DNA of 64,000 nt from Botrimarina colliarenosi (GCF_007859955.1 NZ_SJPR01000004.1:472731-536730); one strand, 5' to 3'; numbered from the stretch's first letter, positions 18,914-30,029 are shown. Numbers and translations: made by a program. The notes: generated from the letters alone by a model not told the origin.

Positions 18914-19322
18914 CTTTTTTTGCCTGCTCTGCTTGGCTAAGGCCAAGACATCGCTGGGCGGGTTTTTTGCCTGCTCTGCTTGGCTGAGACCAAGACTTCG
19001 CTGGGCGGGTTTTTCCTCGCTTTTTTGTCGGCAAGCGGCTGCCCCACGCTGAAAATCGCCCCCACCAAGTGACGGCGAGCCGGGAGCGTCAGCGACCGGA
19101 GGGCCCCGCAGATCCGCTTCAACGCCGGCCGCTCACGCTCGCGATCTCCGGCCAATCGGCTTGAAGGTGGCGGTCCTGCGACAACGCCCCTTCTCCTAAT
19201 GGTGGCGCCCGCGTTATCTTACCGGGCTTCGGTCACGCTCGGCGGGGCCGACGCTTTGATGGTTTCGGTGGCGACACGGCCCCGACTCCCTAGAAACAAT
19301 TCAACGAGACGACGCGAGAGCC
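18914..19322. other. Intergenic region between tRNA-Gly and trigger factor
   Basis: A 409-base spacer without a supported gene. It contains the post-tRNA T-run, the tandem repeat at 18921-19014, and at 19079-19104 a sequence (GAGCCGGGAGCGTCAGCGAC and onward) that I associate with dispersed planctomycete repeats. The trigger factor promoter presumably lies near its right end but was not identified. Confidence 0.5.
18921..19014 (+). repeat. Tandem duplication of a hairpin-plus-T-run unit
   Basis: Two copies of a 47-base unit start at 18921 and 18968 with only a few differences. Each holds a small hairpin (CTTGG ... CCAAG) and ends in GGGCGGGTTTTT. They look like duplicated weak terminators after the tRNA. 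Confidence 0.8.
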
Positions 19323-20819
19323 ATGGCGGCAGACGAACTGGAAGACGAAGTGGCCACGACCGACACCGCGGTCGCCGACGACGCGGATGGCGACGAGGAG
19401 GCTGAGAAGCTCTCGCTCGACGTCAAAGTCGCGAAGCCGAGCGCCTGCGAGCGGCGGATCACCGTCACGGTCTCGCGCGAGGATATCGACCGGTACCTCG
19501 ACAAGGCCTTCAGCGACCTGATGCCGTCGGCTAGCGTCCCGGGTTTCCGGGTCGGCCGCGCGCCGCGAAAGCTCGTCGTGCAGAAGTTCAAGGGTGACGT
19601 CGCCGACCAGGTGAAAGGCTCGCTCTTGATGGATAGCTTGGCCCAGGTGGCCGACGAGGAAGAGTTCGCCGCGATCAGCGAGCCGGACCTCGACCTCGAA
19701 GCGGTGGAGATCCCCGACGAGGGCCCGCTGACGTTTGAATTCAGCATCGAAGTCCGCCCCGAGTTCGACCTCCCCAAATGGAAGGGTCTGAAGCTCAAGC
19801 GGCCGATGCAGAAGTTCGCCCCCGAAGATATCGACCGCCAGATCGAGCAGATGCTCGCCAAGTACGGCCAGCTGGCGCCGCACGACGGCGCCGCCGAAGA
19901 GGGCGATTACCTCGTGCTGACGCTCCGCGGCATGGCCGACGGAAAGGAAATATCGCGTGACGAGGACCGCGTCGTGCGGCTCCGCCCGACGCTGAGCTTC
20001 GTTGATGGTCGCATCCAGGACTTCCTCAAGCTCGCCAAGGGCGCCAAGGCTGGCGACAAGCTCACCGCCGAGGTGAAGCTCTCCGCCAGCGCCCCGAATG
20101 AGGAGCTCCGTGGCAAGGACGTCACCCTCGAGATCGAGGTCCTTGAGGTCAAGAAGCTCCGCCTGCCGGAGCTCGACGAGGAGTTCCTCGGCGAGATCGG
20201 CGGCTTCAAGACCGAAGGCGATTTCCGCGACGCCGTCCAAAAGGACCTCGAGCGGCAACTCGAGTACGAGCAGCAGAAGGTCGCCCGCAACCAGATCAGC
20301 GAGATGCTGACCGAGTCGGCCGACTGGGACCTGCCGCCGAGCCTGCTGAAGCGGCAGAGCGTCCGCGAGCTGGAGCGGGCCGTCATGGAAATGCGTCGCA
20401 GCGGCTTCAGCGAGGGCGAGATCCGCGCCCGCGAGAACGAGCTGCGTCAGAACAGCTCTGTCTCGACGGCCGCCGCTCTGAAAGAGCACTTCATCCTCGA
20501 GCGGATCGCCGAAGAAGAGAACCTCGACGTCGAGGACGGCGATTACGACCGCGAGATCTTCCTGATCTCGATGCAGTCGGGCGAGTCGCCCCGTCGCGTG
20601 CGGGCCCAGCTCGAGAAGCGGGGCTTGATGGACGTGCTCCGCAACCAGATTATCGAGCGGAAGGTGATGGAGCTCGTCCAGGCCGAAGCCAAGTTCCAGG
20701 ACGAGGATTTCACCCCGCCGAAATCGACCGTCGAGGGCGTCCCGTTCGCCGTCGGTGGCGCCGAGGGGGACATCCCCGAGGCGGTCGGTGCGATCGAGGC
20801 CGAAGACAAAGACGACTGA
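19323..20819 (+). CDS. tig: Trigger factor
   Basis: A 498-residue ribosome-associated chaperone and peptidyl-prolyl isomerase. An acidic N-terminal extension of about 35 residues precedes the ribosome-binding domain with the signature VPGFRVGRAPRKLV. The central PPIase-like domain (about 185-275) includes DYLVLTLRG and the helical C-terminal domain follows. The C-terminus is acidic (EAEDKDD). Family members are usually about 430-450 residues, so both ends are somewhat extended. It is upstream of two clpP genes, as in many bacteria (tig-clpP). Confidence 0.93.
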   Translation: MAADELEDEVATTDTAVADDADGDEEAEKLSLDVKVAKPSACERRITVTVSREDIDRYLDKAFSDLMPSASVPGFRVGRAPRKLVVQKFKGDVADQVKGSLLMDSLAQVADEEEFAAISEPDLDLEAVEIPDEGPLTFEFSIEVRPEFDLPKWKGLKLKRPMQKFAPEDIDRQIEQMLAKYGQLAPHDGAAEEGDYLVLTLRGMADGKEISRDEDRVVRLRPTLSFVDGRIQDFLKLAKGAKAGDKLTAEVKLSASAPNEELRGKDVTLEIEVLEVKKLRLPELDEEFLGEIGGFKTEGDFRDAVQKDLERQLEYEQQKVARNQISEMLTESADWDLPPSLLKRQSVRELERAVMEMRRSGFSEGEIRARENELRQNSSVSTAAALKEHFILERIAEEENLDVEDGDYDREIFLISMQSGESPRRVRAQLEKRGLMDVLRNQIIERKVMELVQAEAKFQDEDFTPPKSTVEGVPFAVGGAEGDIPEAVGAIEAEDKDD

Positions 20820-20825
20820 GAGAAG

Positions 20826-20909
20826 AGTGGGTGGTGGGCAGTCAGCAGCGGGCAGTCTCGGCTGTCGGCGGCGCCATGACCGCCCACTGCCTACTGCCCA
20901 CTGCCCACT
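20826..20909. repeat. Imperfect inverted repeat between tig and clpP
   Basis: AGTGGGTGGTGGGCAGT at 20826-20842 is complementary to ACTGCCCACTGCCCACT at 20893-20909 except at two positions. The centre carries further CAGTGGGC-like repeats. Whether it is a terminator, an RNA structure or a mobile palindrome is not decidable here. Confidence 0.75.
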
Positions 20910-20928
20910 CAGCTTGAAGGAGCAACCC

Positions 20929-21597
20929 ATGAGCGAATTCTTCGCTCCCACGGACGGACCATTCGCCGCGGCTTCCCGGCCGCACGACTCGAGGCCCGTC
21001 GACCCGCGCGCCGCACGCGACTACCAGCGCCAGCGTCAGATGACGCTCGGCGACCTGCTGCTGGAGAACCGCGTGATCTTCCTCCAGGGGGAGATCTACG
21101 ACGGCAACGCCAACGAGCTGGTGATGAAGCTGCTGTACTTGCAGAGCGAGAACCGCCGCAAGGACATCCACTTCTACATCAACTCGCCGGGCGGAAGCGT
21201 CACCTCGACGCTCGCCATCTACGACACCATGCAGATGATCACCTGCCCGGTGGCCACCTACTGCGTGGGCCTCGCGGCGTCCGGCGGCAGTGTGCTGCTC
21301 GCCGGCGGCGAGAAGGGCAAGCGATACGCCCTCAAGCACTCCAAGGTGATGATCCACCAGCCGCACGGCGGCGTCGGCGGTCAGGTCTCGGACATCGAAA
21401 TCCAGGCCAACGAAATCATCAAGACGCGGCAGACCCTCAACGAGATTCTCGGCGGCCACTGCGGCAAGACCCCCGAAGAGATCCAAAAGGCCTGTGACCG
21501 CGACCATTACATGACCGCCGAAGAGGCGAAGGCCTACGGCTTGGTCGATGACATCCTGACCCGCCCCCCCGGGTCGGAAGACGACGACAACGACTGA
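20929..21597 (+). CDS. clpP: ATP-dependent Clp protease proteolytic subunit (first copy)
   Basis: A 222-residue ClpP serine peptidase. The ATG at 20929 has AAGGAG 8 bases upstream, so the longer frame from 20755 is rejected. The triad is Ser118 (AASGGS), His143 (MIHQPH) and Asp192 (DRDHYM). It has an N-terminal extension of about 25 residues compared with the second copy and AASGGSVLL instead of the usual AASMGAVLL. It should form a tetradecamer with the ClpX/ClpA unfoldase, possibly mixed with the second copy. Confidence 0.95.
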   Translation: MSEFFAPTDGPFAAASRPHDSRPVDPRAARDYQRQRQMTLGDLLLENRVIFLQGEIYDGNANELVMKLLYLQSENRRKDIHFYINSPGGSVTSTLAIYDTMQMITCPVATYCVGLAASGGSVLLAGGEKGKRYALKHSKVMIHQPHGGVGGQVSDIEIQANEIIKTRQTLNEILGGHCGKTPEEIQKACDRDHYMTAEEAKAYGLVDDILTRPPGSEDDDND

Positions 21598-21603
21598 AGT
21601 GCG

Positions 21604-21690
21604 GAGTGACGAACGATGAGTAACGAATAGCCGGCTTCGCGATCGGTGGTTCAGAAACGCTTCATCGCTCACCATTCATCGTTCATCAAT
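21604..21690. repeat. Imperfect inverted repeat between the two clpP genes
   Basis: The segment GTGACGAACGATGAGTAACG at about 21607-21626 is partly complementary to sequence ending near 21690 (TTCATCGTTCATCA). The match is interrupted, so it is a weak palindrome. It lies in the spacer between the clpP copies. Confidence 0.5.
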
Positions 21691-21735
21691 AGCACAAGTA
21701 GCGGCTAGCCCGCCGAACACGGACGGAACCAACTC

Positions 21736-22323
21736 ATGCCCCTCATTCCCTACGTCATCGACAAGAACGGCCGCGAAGAGCGGGCGATGGACATCTACAG
21801 TCGGCTGCTGGTCGACCGGATCGTCATCCTCGGATCGGGCATCAACGACGAGGTCGCGAACAACATCGTCGCGCAGCTGCTGTTTCTGCAGTCGGACGAT
21901 CCCAAGAGCGACATCCACCTCTACATCAACTCGCCCGGCGGCAGCGTCACCGCCGGCATGGCGATCTATGACACGATGCAGTTCGTCACCTGCGACGTGG
22001 CGACCTACTGCCTCGGCCAGTGCGCCAGCATGGGCGCCGTGCTGCTAGCAGCGGGCACGGCCGGCAAGCGGCACGCCCTGCCGAACAGCCGCGTGATGAT
22101 CCACCAGCCGCTCGCCGGCATGGAAGGGACCGCCGAGGACATCCTCATCCACGCGACCGAGTACAAGAAGACCAAGGACAAGCTCAACGCGATCCTCGCC
22201 AAGCACAGCGGCAAGACGCTCGAGCAGCTCCAGCAGGACACCGACCGCGACAACTTCATGTCCGCCGACGAGGCCCTCGACTACCACTTGGTCGATAAGA
22301 TCATCGAGAGCATGCACGGCTGA
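21736..22323 (+). CDS. clpP: ATP-dependent Clp protease proteolytic subunit (second copy)
   Basis: A 195-residue canonical-length ClpP. Triad: Ser98 (QCASMG), His123 (MIHQPL) and Asp172 (DRDNFM). It starts with [25 protein letters not shown], matching the usual ClpP N-terminus. It is the second of two tandem clpP genes, and no clpX follows in this window. Mixed ClpP1/ClpP2 rings are known in other bacteria; here that is inference. Confidence 0.96.
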   Translation: MPLIPYVIDKNGREERAMDIYSRLLVDRIVILGSGINDEVANNIVAQLLFLQSDDPKSDIHLYINSPGGSVTAGMAIYDTMQFVTCDVATYCLGQCASMGAVLLAAGTAGKRHALPNSRVMIHQPLAGMEGTAEDILIHATEYKKTKDKLNAILAKHSGKTLEQLQQDTDRDNFMSADEALDYHLVDKIIESMHG

Positions 22324-22375
22324 GACGGGCCCCGCTGAGACCGGCCCCGCCGGATTCGGCCAAGCTAGCTGCACC

Positions 22376-22450
22376 CTGAGCCGGGGGCGCTAGCCCTCGG
22401 AGTTGTAGCACGTTCCAGCTCCACTCCGAGGGCTAGCGCCCCCGGCTCAG
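22376..22450. repeat. Perfect 28-bp inverted repeat (planctomycete-style palindrome)
   Basis: The left arm at 22376-22403 and right arm at 22423-22450 are exactly complementary over 28 bases, starting CTGAGCCGGGGGCG and ending CGCCCCCGGCTCAG, around a 19-base loop. T-rich sequence follows (TATTTTTT), so it could terminate the clpP operon. Related palindromes occur at 42382-42442 and 43336-43409. Confidence 0.93.
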
Positions 22451-22541
22451 GCTATTTTTTCTAGTTCTGTAGGCGGATGTCTTTCTGACGATCGCCGTGG
22501 CGGCGTTGACGCACTCGGCCGCATCTTCTAGTTACCGCCCC

Positions 22542-23768
22542 ATGGAACTCTGGTGGGCGAACTCCGCGCGGACCGTTGCTAGCAGCCACACCGGCTGCCT
22601 GTTGGCGGTTGTCGGCTGCCTGCTGCTCTCCGGCTGCCGCAACAGTGGCCGGCAGATGCAGTCTGACCTCTACCAGCGCGAGTTGCGGCTGCAAGAGGAC
22701 GAGATCTACCGCCTCGAGGACTATATCGAGGAGTACCAGGGGATCGTCAGCGGCTATCGCTGCGAGGTCGCCGACCTGAAACGCGAACTCGCCGCCGCCC
22801 GATCGGCCGAACCGGCCCCCGCCACCCTGCCGGCGCCTTCGCGTTCGTCTCGCGACACGATTGACACCGGCCCGTCGCTGCTCAAGACGCCCGAACCGAG
22901 CGACCTCCGCCCGCTGCCGAGCGAGACGCTCCCCGCGGGCGACGAAGTCGCTCCGCCGTTCAATCCCGCCGGAGCGAAAGACCCCGGTGGAGCGGAAGCC
23001 GGAGCCGAGTCACTTGATGTGGCCCCCCCTTTCGAGGGCGCAGGCATTCTAGAGCCCTTGCCGGCCCGGTCGGCCGACGCGCCACGCGAACCGGCGCCGT
23101 TGCGACAAGTCTCGGCGTTGGCCGCGCCGCGTCCGATCAACAATACGCCACCGAACCCTTACCCGACAGCCGACGCAGGCCGCCAAGCGTTGTCGACAGC
23201 CGACGCCGAGCCGACGCCCGAGTTGGTTGGCGACCCGGCGATACGCGTCACCGCCGAGCGGGGAGAGACGACCGCGTCCGTCGTCGCCCTGGTCAGCGAG
23301 ATCGAACTCGGTGTCCTGAAAGACTTTGTCGGCGAAGTATCGGTCATGCTGACCGACCCGACCGCCGATGGCCGTCAGCGTCGGGTCGCACGCTGGGACT
23401 TTTCGCCGCTCGAAGTGCGCGAAGCCCACGACATCGACGCCGGCCACCTTGCACTAACCATCGCGTTGCCCGAAGCGACCCCGCGGCGCCAACCGCTCCG
23501 CCTCTGGGTGCGGCTCATCGACCGCGACGGCAAACGGCGGTTGCAGGCAACCGAGGTCGCCTTCGTCGGCGCGCCGCCAGAACTGGCGGATAGCGACGCG
23601 CTGACGGCGCAGACAAGCCCCCGCCGCCTGCCCGCTACCGAGGCGTTGTCAGGCGAGACCAAGGTGGTGGCGCAGTCCGACCCCAACGGGTGGCGATCCG
23701 CGAACACGAACGCCCACGAGCGTCGCTACGACAACGCCGTCGCCCCGGCGTCCTACGATCAGCCATGA
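22542..23768 (+). CDS. Lipoprotein with coiled coil, function unknown
   Basis: A 408-residue protein from the ATG at 22542 (an upstream GTG at 22497 is possible). The N-terminus has a hydrophobic core ending in LLLSGC, a lipobox. A coiled coil follows (ELRLQEDEIYRLEDYIEEYQ). The middle is Pro/Ala-rich and disordered. The last part (about 240-340) looks like a beta domain (ETTASVVALVSEIELG ... VSVMLTDP ... RLIDRDGKRRLQATEVAFVG). This layout is common among planctomycete lipoproteins. I cannot assign a function. Confidence 0.65.
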   Translation: MELWWANSARTVASSHTGCLLAVVGCLLLSGCRNSGRQMQSDLYQRELRLQEDEIYRLEDYIEEYQGIVSGYRCEVADLKRELAAARSAEPAPATLPAPSRSSRDTIDTGPSLLKTPEPSDLRPLPSETLPAGDEVAPPFNPAGAKDPGGAEAGAESLDVAPPFEGAGILEPLPARSADAPREPAPLRQVSALAAPRPINNTPPNPYPTADAGRQALSTADAEPTPELVGDPAIRVTAERGETTASVVALVSEIELGVLKDFVGEVSVMLTDPTADGRQRRVARWDFSPLEVREAHDIDAGHLALTIALPEATPRRQPLRLWVRLIDRDGKRRLQATEVAFVGAPPELADSDALTAQTSPRRLPATEALSGETKVVAQSDPNGWRSANTNAHERRYDNAVAPASYDQP

Positions 23769-23851
23769 GACAAGAAGGGGGGTCGTGACCCGATGGTCGC
23801 GACCCCCCCCTTTGCACTGGCCCTCTCTTCTCCGGCTCCCTTGGAACCGAC

Positions 23852-24661
23852 TCAGCGTCGCCTGACCAAGACCCCGACAGTGGCGAAGGCCGCCAGCAGG
23901 GCCGTTGCCGGCTCCGGGACCACCTCGAACGACACCCGCAGGAGCGGTGATGTCGCTGTCAGCAGGCTCGAGTCGAAGTTGTACCCACCGGCGGTCGCGA
24001 GCCCGTTGAAGGCGCTGAGGTCGGTGAAGTTGAACTGCACGACCGAGTTCTCATTCTCCCGCTGGGCGTTCACGCCGATCCCCGGCAGGAAGGCGGCGTT
24101 AGCGGGATTCTCTGTCTCGGAGCCCGCGTCCCAAATCTCATCGACCCCTTGCTCAATCGTTGTCAGACGGAGGGCGCCGTTGGCGTCGAAGACCTCGTAC
24201 TCCATCGGGTCGTCGTTGCCCAGGAAGTGGTCGTTGCTCGGCACCACCATGGTCCCGAACGTAAAGAAGCGGTTGCTGGTATCGACCGTGAAGACCGCCG
24301 AGTTCGACTGTCCGGGGAGGAACGGGCCCGCTGGGCCGGTGAGGCTGTCAACGTTGGCGGCCGGTTCGGCGGCTTGGAAACCTGGCAGCCAGGTGGCGCC
24401 GGAGCCCCCCTCGGCGATGCTAACAATCGGCGCCGAGGCGATGTCGGGCTGCCCTAGCAGGAAGGCCGCCGACCCCGCGTTGAAGGCATCGAAGGTCCCG
24501 TCGCCAAACCCGAAGCGGAAGGGCGCCAGCGACACGCTGTTGGCAGGCGAAAGGTTTTCGACCGTAATGCGCAGCTGCACGTTGGCGGCCTGAGCCGAGG
24601 GCGCTAGGCCTTGCCAGACCAGCGCGACAGCCAGGGGGGAGCCAATCCAAAGAAACTTCAT
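23852..24661 (-). CDS. Spondin-domain PEP-CTERM protein
   Basis: A 269-residue secreted protein. The ATG at 24661 has GAGGAG 9 bases upstream and starts a signal peptide (MKFLWIGSPLAVALV). The next part fits spondin_N (RITVENLSPANSVSLAPFRF ... GGSGATWLPGFQAAEP). The C-terminus is VPEPA, a hydrophobic helix and VRRR, i.e. PEP-CTERM. It is therefore a likely substrate of the exosortase at 10826-12508. Bacterial spondin domains are surface modules of unclear ligand. Confidence 0.85.
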   Translation of the reverse strand: MKFLWIGSPLAVALVWQGLAPSAQAANVQLRITVENLSPANSVSLAPFRFGFGDGTFDAFNAGSAAFLLGQPDIASAPIVSIAEGGSGATWLPGFQAAEPAANVDSLTGPAGPFLPGQSNSAVFTVDTSNRFFTFGTMVVPSNDHFLGNDDPMEYEVFDANGALRLTTIEQGVDEIWDAGSETENPANAAFLPGIGVNAQRENENSVVQFNFTDLSAFNGLATAGGYNFDSSLLTATSPLLRVSFEVVPEPATALLAAFATVGVLVRRR

Positions 24662-24843
24662 AGCGCCTACTCCTCGGTGCGGGGCGATCTCTGCCGGTCG
24701 CAACACTCGACCTGTAGGGAACCGAGTCGCCCGTCGGCGTCGCCCCATCTCGATCACAAAGGGACGACGCAAGTTGGTCGCTCAAGAACCGCGACGGCTA
24801 CGCGGATTCACGGAGAATTCCGGAAAGACGTCCGGCGCCGCCG

Positions 24844-25161
24844 CTACTCGGATTCCGTGCGCCGCGCCTCGGCGAGCGCCGCTCGGATGCGTTCTGCCGC
24901 CCGGTCAGACAACCGCGGCTCTGGGTCGAGGACCCTCCCCTTCGCGCGGACCTCGGCGGGCGCCGAGGCGAGCATCCGGCGGAGCCAACGCATCTGTCTT
25001 GCCTCGTGCTGGCACGGGCCGCAGCCAACCCGGTGCAATCGGGCCGCCCACCAGCGGGCGCGAGAGACGGGGCCATCCCACTCGTCGGAATCGATGCGTG
25101 ACGCCTCCTCACAACGCGCGAAGAGGACGAGCCGCCAGCCGCTCCATCGCCGTCGGCTCAC
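24844..25161 (-). CDS. zf-HC2-like anti-sigma factor
   Basis: A 105-residue protein whose GTG start at 25161 overlaps the stop of the sigma factor gene (GTGA), so translation is coupled. It has the anti-sigma zinc pattern: CEEASRID near the start, then LHRVGCGPCQHEARQMRWL, giving His-x3-Cys-x2-Cys. It probably binds and restrains the ECF sigma factor encoded just upstream. No TM segment is visible, so it may be cytoplasmic. Confidence 0.75.
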   Translation of the reverse strand: MSRRRWSGWRLVLFARCEEASRIDSDEWDGPVSRARWWAARLHRVGCGPCQHEARQMRWLRRMLASAPAEVRAKGRVLDPEPRLSDRAAERIRAALAEARRTESE

Positions 25162-25739
25162 TTGGGATCGGCCCCCGGCGTGATCATCGCGTCGTCCGTG
25201 AACCAACGCGATTCGAGGCACTGCCGAAGCAGGCGCCGCGCGCGGTGAAGCCGGACCGAGAGATTCTTCCGTGAAATCCCCTCGGTTGCGCAGATGGCGG
25301 CGGGCTCGGCGTCCGCGAAAGTACGGAGCTGAAACGCGCGAGCGAGATGAGCCGGTAGATCACCTGAGCAGGCGAAAAAGACACGCCAAAAATCTCTCTT
25401 CTCTGAATCGTCGTTCGCTGCGACATCTACAATTTTTTCGGGATCAACACCCGCTTCACGCGGTGCGTTCCGCCCCTGGCGGCGATAGTGATCGGCAACG
25501 CGACGTTTGAGGATCGAAATCAGCCAGGTCCGTGGATCGCAGGCGCCGCGATACGCATCGCGTCCGCGCCAAGCCGCTAGCAAGGTCTCTTGCACCAAGT
25601 CCTCAGCGGCTTCGATGTCGCCCACACGCAGCAGCGCATAGCGGAGCAGCGAATCACCGTAATGATTGACCCAGTCCTCGGGGTCGCCTAAGCCTGGATC
25701 GGCGTCGGCGGCAACGAAACCTGCTGTGAGCGTCGTCAT
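25158..25739 (-). CDS. ECF-type RNA polymerase sigma factor
   Basis: A 193-residue sigma-70 family protein of the ECF group. Region 2 is visible (LLRYALLRVGDIEAAEDLVQ and TLLAAWRGRDAYRG ... RTWLISILKRRVADHYR) and region 4 follows (DAEPAAICATEGISRKNLSV then RLHRARRLLRQCL). The spacing fits ECF factors. It is co-transcribed with the anti-sigma gene with a 4-base overlap. Its regulon is unknown. Confidence 0.92.
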   Translation of the reverse strand: MTTLTAGFVAADADPGLGDPEDWVNHYGDSLLRYALLRVGDIEAAEDLVQETLLAAWRGRDAYRGACDPRTWLISILKRRVADHYRRQGRNAPREAGVDPEKIVDVAANDDSEKRDFWRVFFACSGDLPAHLARAFQLRTFADAEPAAICATEGISRKNLSVRLHRARRLLRQCLESRWFTDDAMITPGADPK

Positions 25740-25870
25740 CGGAGACCGGCTTGGTGAGGGAGAAAACTCACCACCAAGCTAGTCGCGATCTCCCGACGCC
25801 ACGGTGAGCCACTTCACCAACCGCCGCTGCGTTCTCGCCACGGTGCGTCACCTCACCGAACCGCCCGGCG

Positions 25871-26419
25871 TCATTCAACCGGTGGGGCCTCTGCAGCCGG
25901 ATTGGTCTCGGCCCGCGGCTCGTCGCCGTCGATGACAACGACTTCGGGCCCCTTGGCGATCTGGTAAGCGATCAGGCATCCAAAAACCAAGCAGGCGACA
26001 TCGGCCACCGCGAACGGGTTGTTCGCCGGCGCTCGCAGCGGCGCCACGCCCTGTGACGCATTGAAGACCGGCGTGGTCGCAATCTCATCGGTCTCAACGT
26101 CGAAGTCCCCCTCTTCGTCCTCCGCTTCCGTAACGACGACTACCTTGTCCGCATTAAGCGGCTTGACGTCACCCTGCGATCGAAACCACTGGGTCGCAAC
26201 TAGGGGCCCGGCGATAGCCGCTAGGGCGGTCACTAGCGCCGCGAGGGCCCCTTTGGCGTAGGCCGATCCGTCTGGGGCCATGATTCGCATCAAGACGCCG
26301 GCAACGACGCCCGCGACGAGCACAGCGAGGTACGCCCTGCTGTCGAAGACAATGCCGAGTGTCGCGACGACTAAGGCGCCGAGAACCAAGCCGAGAACCC
26401 CGCCGGCAACTATTCGCAT
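25871..26419 (-). CDS. Small membrane protein, function unknown
   Basis: A 182-residue protein with three to four TM helices: about 3-22 (VAGGVLGLVLGALVVATLGI), 28-46, 57-74 and 140-155. Between helices three and four lies an acidic segment (EAEDEEGDFDVETDE). The C-terminus is acidic/Pro-rich. I recognise no family. It is on the minus strand upstream of the sigma gene by 131 bases, so a link is only possible, not shown. Confidence 0.6.
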   Translation of the reverse strand: MRIVAGGVLGLVLGALVVATLGIVFDSRAYLAVLVAGVVAGVLMRIMAPDGSAYAKGALAALVTALAAIAGPLVATQWFRSQGDVKPLNADKVVVVTEAEDEEGDFDVETDEIATTPVFNASQGVAPLRAPANNPFAVADVACLVFGCLIAYQIAKGPEVVVIDGDEPRAETNPAAEAPPVE

Positions 26420-26603
26420 CGTCCGCTCTCGCTGAGAAGAGGCTGCTAGAGAAGGCCGCCACGAACGGCGTGAAGCGTTCGCCCGTGAAGACGACCTATG
26501 GCTTAGGAAGCCCCCTCGAGAGCCTCGCCCCGTCCAGCAGGAACCGTAATTGGAGTAACTGCAGTACGGTTCGTTTTACCCTCGGCGACAACCGATCGCA
26601 CCG

Positions 26604-26646
26604 CAAAAAAAGAAAAAAGGGGCGTAACGGCTAGCCGTTACGCCCC
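26604..26646 (-). terminator. Terminator of gap
   Basis: A perfect 28-base palindrome at 26619-26646 (GGGGCGTAACGGCT and its complement) is flanked on the left by A-rich DNA (26605-26618), which is T-rich on the minus strand. It lies just past the stop of the GAPDH gene. Confidence 0.92.
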
Positions 26647-26677
26647 TTCGGGTTGGATTCACGCTCGTCGCGGTCGC

Positions 26678-28992
<2,315 letters not shown>

Positions 28993-29127
28993 GCGCCGTC
29001 GCAGCCGTTGGAAAGCGGGGCAAGAGAATCGGCGACCCCCGCGCGTCGCTGGGTCGGTCGCCACCAGGACGATCGGCCCGGCGGCGATCCGTCGGTCATC
29101 ACGCCGGCGCGTCGTTCTGCGAATCAA

Positions 29128-29571
29128 TCAGTCGGCGTCATCGACGGGGGGACGGTAACCGCGGTGCGTCGTCACCGTGATGCGGTTGCCGCGGTCGTTG
29201 AAAGACACGTCGGCCATGTAGGCGTCGATGAGGGCCATCCCACGGCCGCCGAAGGCGCCGACGTTCTCGTCCGCCGTGCAGTCGGCGACGTCGTCGCGGC
29301 AGAAGCCCTCGCCCTCGTCCTCGACGCTGAGCCAGAATCGCTCGCCATTCACCTTGCAGGCGGCGCGGACCAGCTTGGACGCGTCGCTGTGGTTGCCGTG
29401 ACGGATGGCGTTGGTGAGGGTCTCTTCGAGCGTCATCTGCACGCCGAAGAGATCACGCCCCCCCCAGCCAAGCGATTCCATCCGCGAGAGCACCTCCTCC
29501 AGAAAGGGGAGGTGGGCGCCCAGCTTACTCGGGATCTCCGTTTCGGCGGTCCAGTCCCACTCTGCGCTCAC
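29128..29571 (-). CDS. RsbW-like anti-sigma regulatory kinase
   Basis: A 147-residue HATPase_c protein. The N box is TLEETLTNAIRHGNHSD, followed by a VEDEGEGF motif (G1-like), and FGGRGMALIDAYMAD (G2-like). This is the histidine-kinase-like ATPase fold of RsbW/SpoIIAB, which phosphorylates a STAS antagonist and inhibits a sigma factor or another partner. The STAS protein at 29676-30029 lies upstream on the same strand and is its likely partner. Confidence 0.85.
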   Translation of the reverse strand: MSAEWDWTAETEIPSKLGAHLPFLEEVLSRMESLGWGGRDLFGVQMTLEETLTNAIRHGNHSDASKLVRAACKVNGERFWLSVEDEGEGFCRDDVADCTADENVGAFGGRGMALIDAYMADVSFNDRGNRITVTTHRGYRPPVDDAD

Positions 29572-29675
29572 GGAGCCGCCTCGCGCTGGTGAGAGAGGGG
29601 GACGAGGGGAACGTTCGGGTACGGTAAAGCGACTCGAAAATCCCCGGCCAGGGCTTGCTCGAGGTCGGCGGTGAC

Positions 29676-30029
29676 TCAGAGGATCGCCAGGGCGTCCGCC
29701 TCGTCGTCCTTGATCGTGAAGAGCTTCGTCAACTTGGTGATGGCGAAGACCTCGTAGATCTCGGGTCGGATGTTGGTGAGGATCAGTTTCACCTTCTTCG
29801 ACCGGGACTTCTTCTCGAAGCTGATGAGCTTTCCGAGCGCCGCGCTCGAAAGGAACTCAACCGCTGCGAAGTTCAGGACGATCTTGTCGCGATCGTCGCC
29901 TTCAACCAGGGCCGCCAGCTCTTGTCCGAGCTCTTGGATCGACTGGTCGTCGATGATCTTCGAATCGTTGAACGTCACAACCGTGACGTCGCCCGAGTTG
30001 GTGAGGGTGATCCGTTGGGGCGTGCTCAT
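29676..30029 (-). CDS. STAS-domain anti-sigma factor antagonist
   Basis: A 117-residue STAS protein (from the ATG at 30029). It has the parallel-beta plus helix pattern (VTVVTFNDSKIIDDQSIQEL ... KIVLNFAAVEFLSSAALGKL) with Ser in the FLSSAALG loop, the usual phosphorylation site. It should be phosphorylated by the RsbW-like kinase downstream and, when unphosphorylated, release the kinase's partner. The longer frame to 30116 is rejected for lack of similarity. Confidence 0.88.
   Translation of the reverse strand: MSTPQRITLTNSGDVTVVTFNDSKIIDDQSIQELGQELAALVEGDDRDKIVLNFAAVEFLSSAALGKLISFEKKSRSKKVKLILTNIRPEIYEVFAITKLTKLFTIKDDEADALAIL

Noticed and set aside
19290..20951. Long open frame antisense to trigger factor
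   Set aside because: The plus strand encodes a clear trigger factor; the antisense frame is a by-product of high GC codon use and has no domain.
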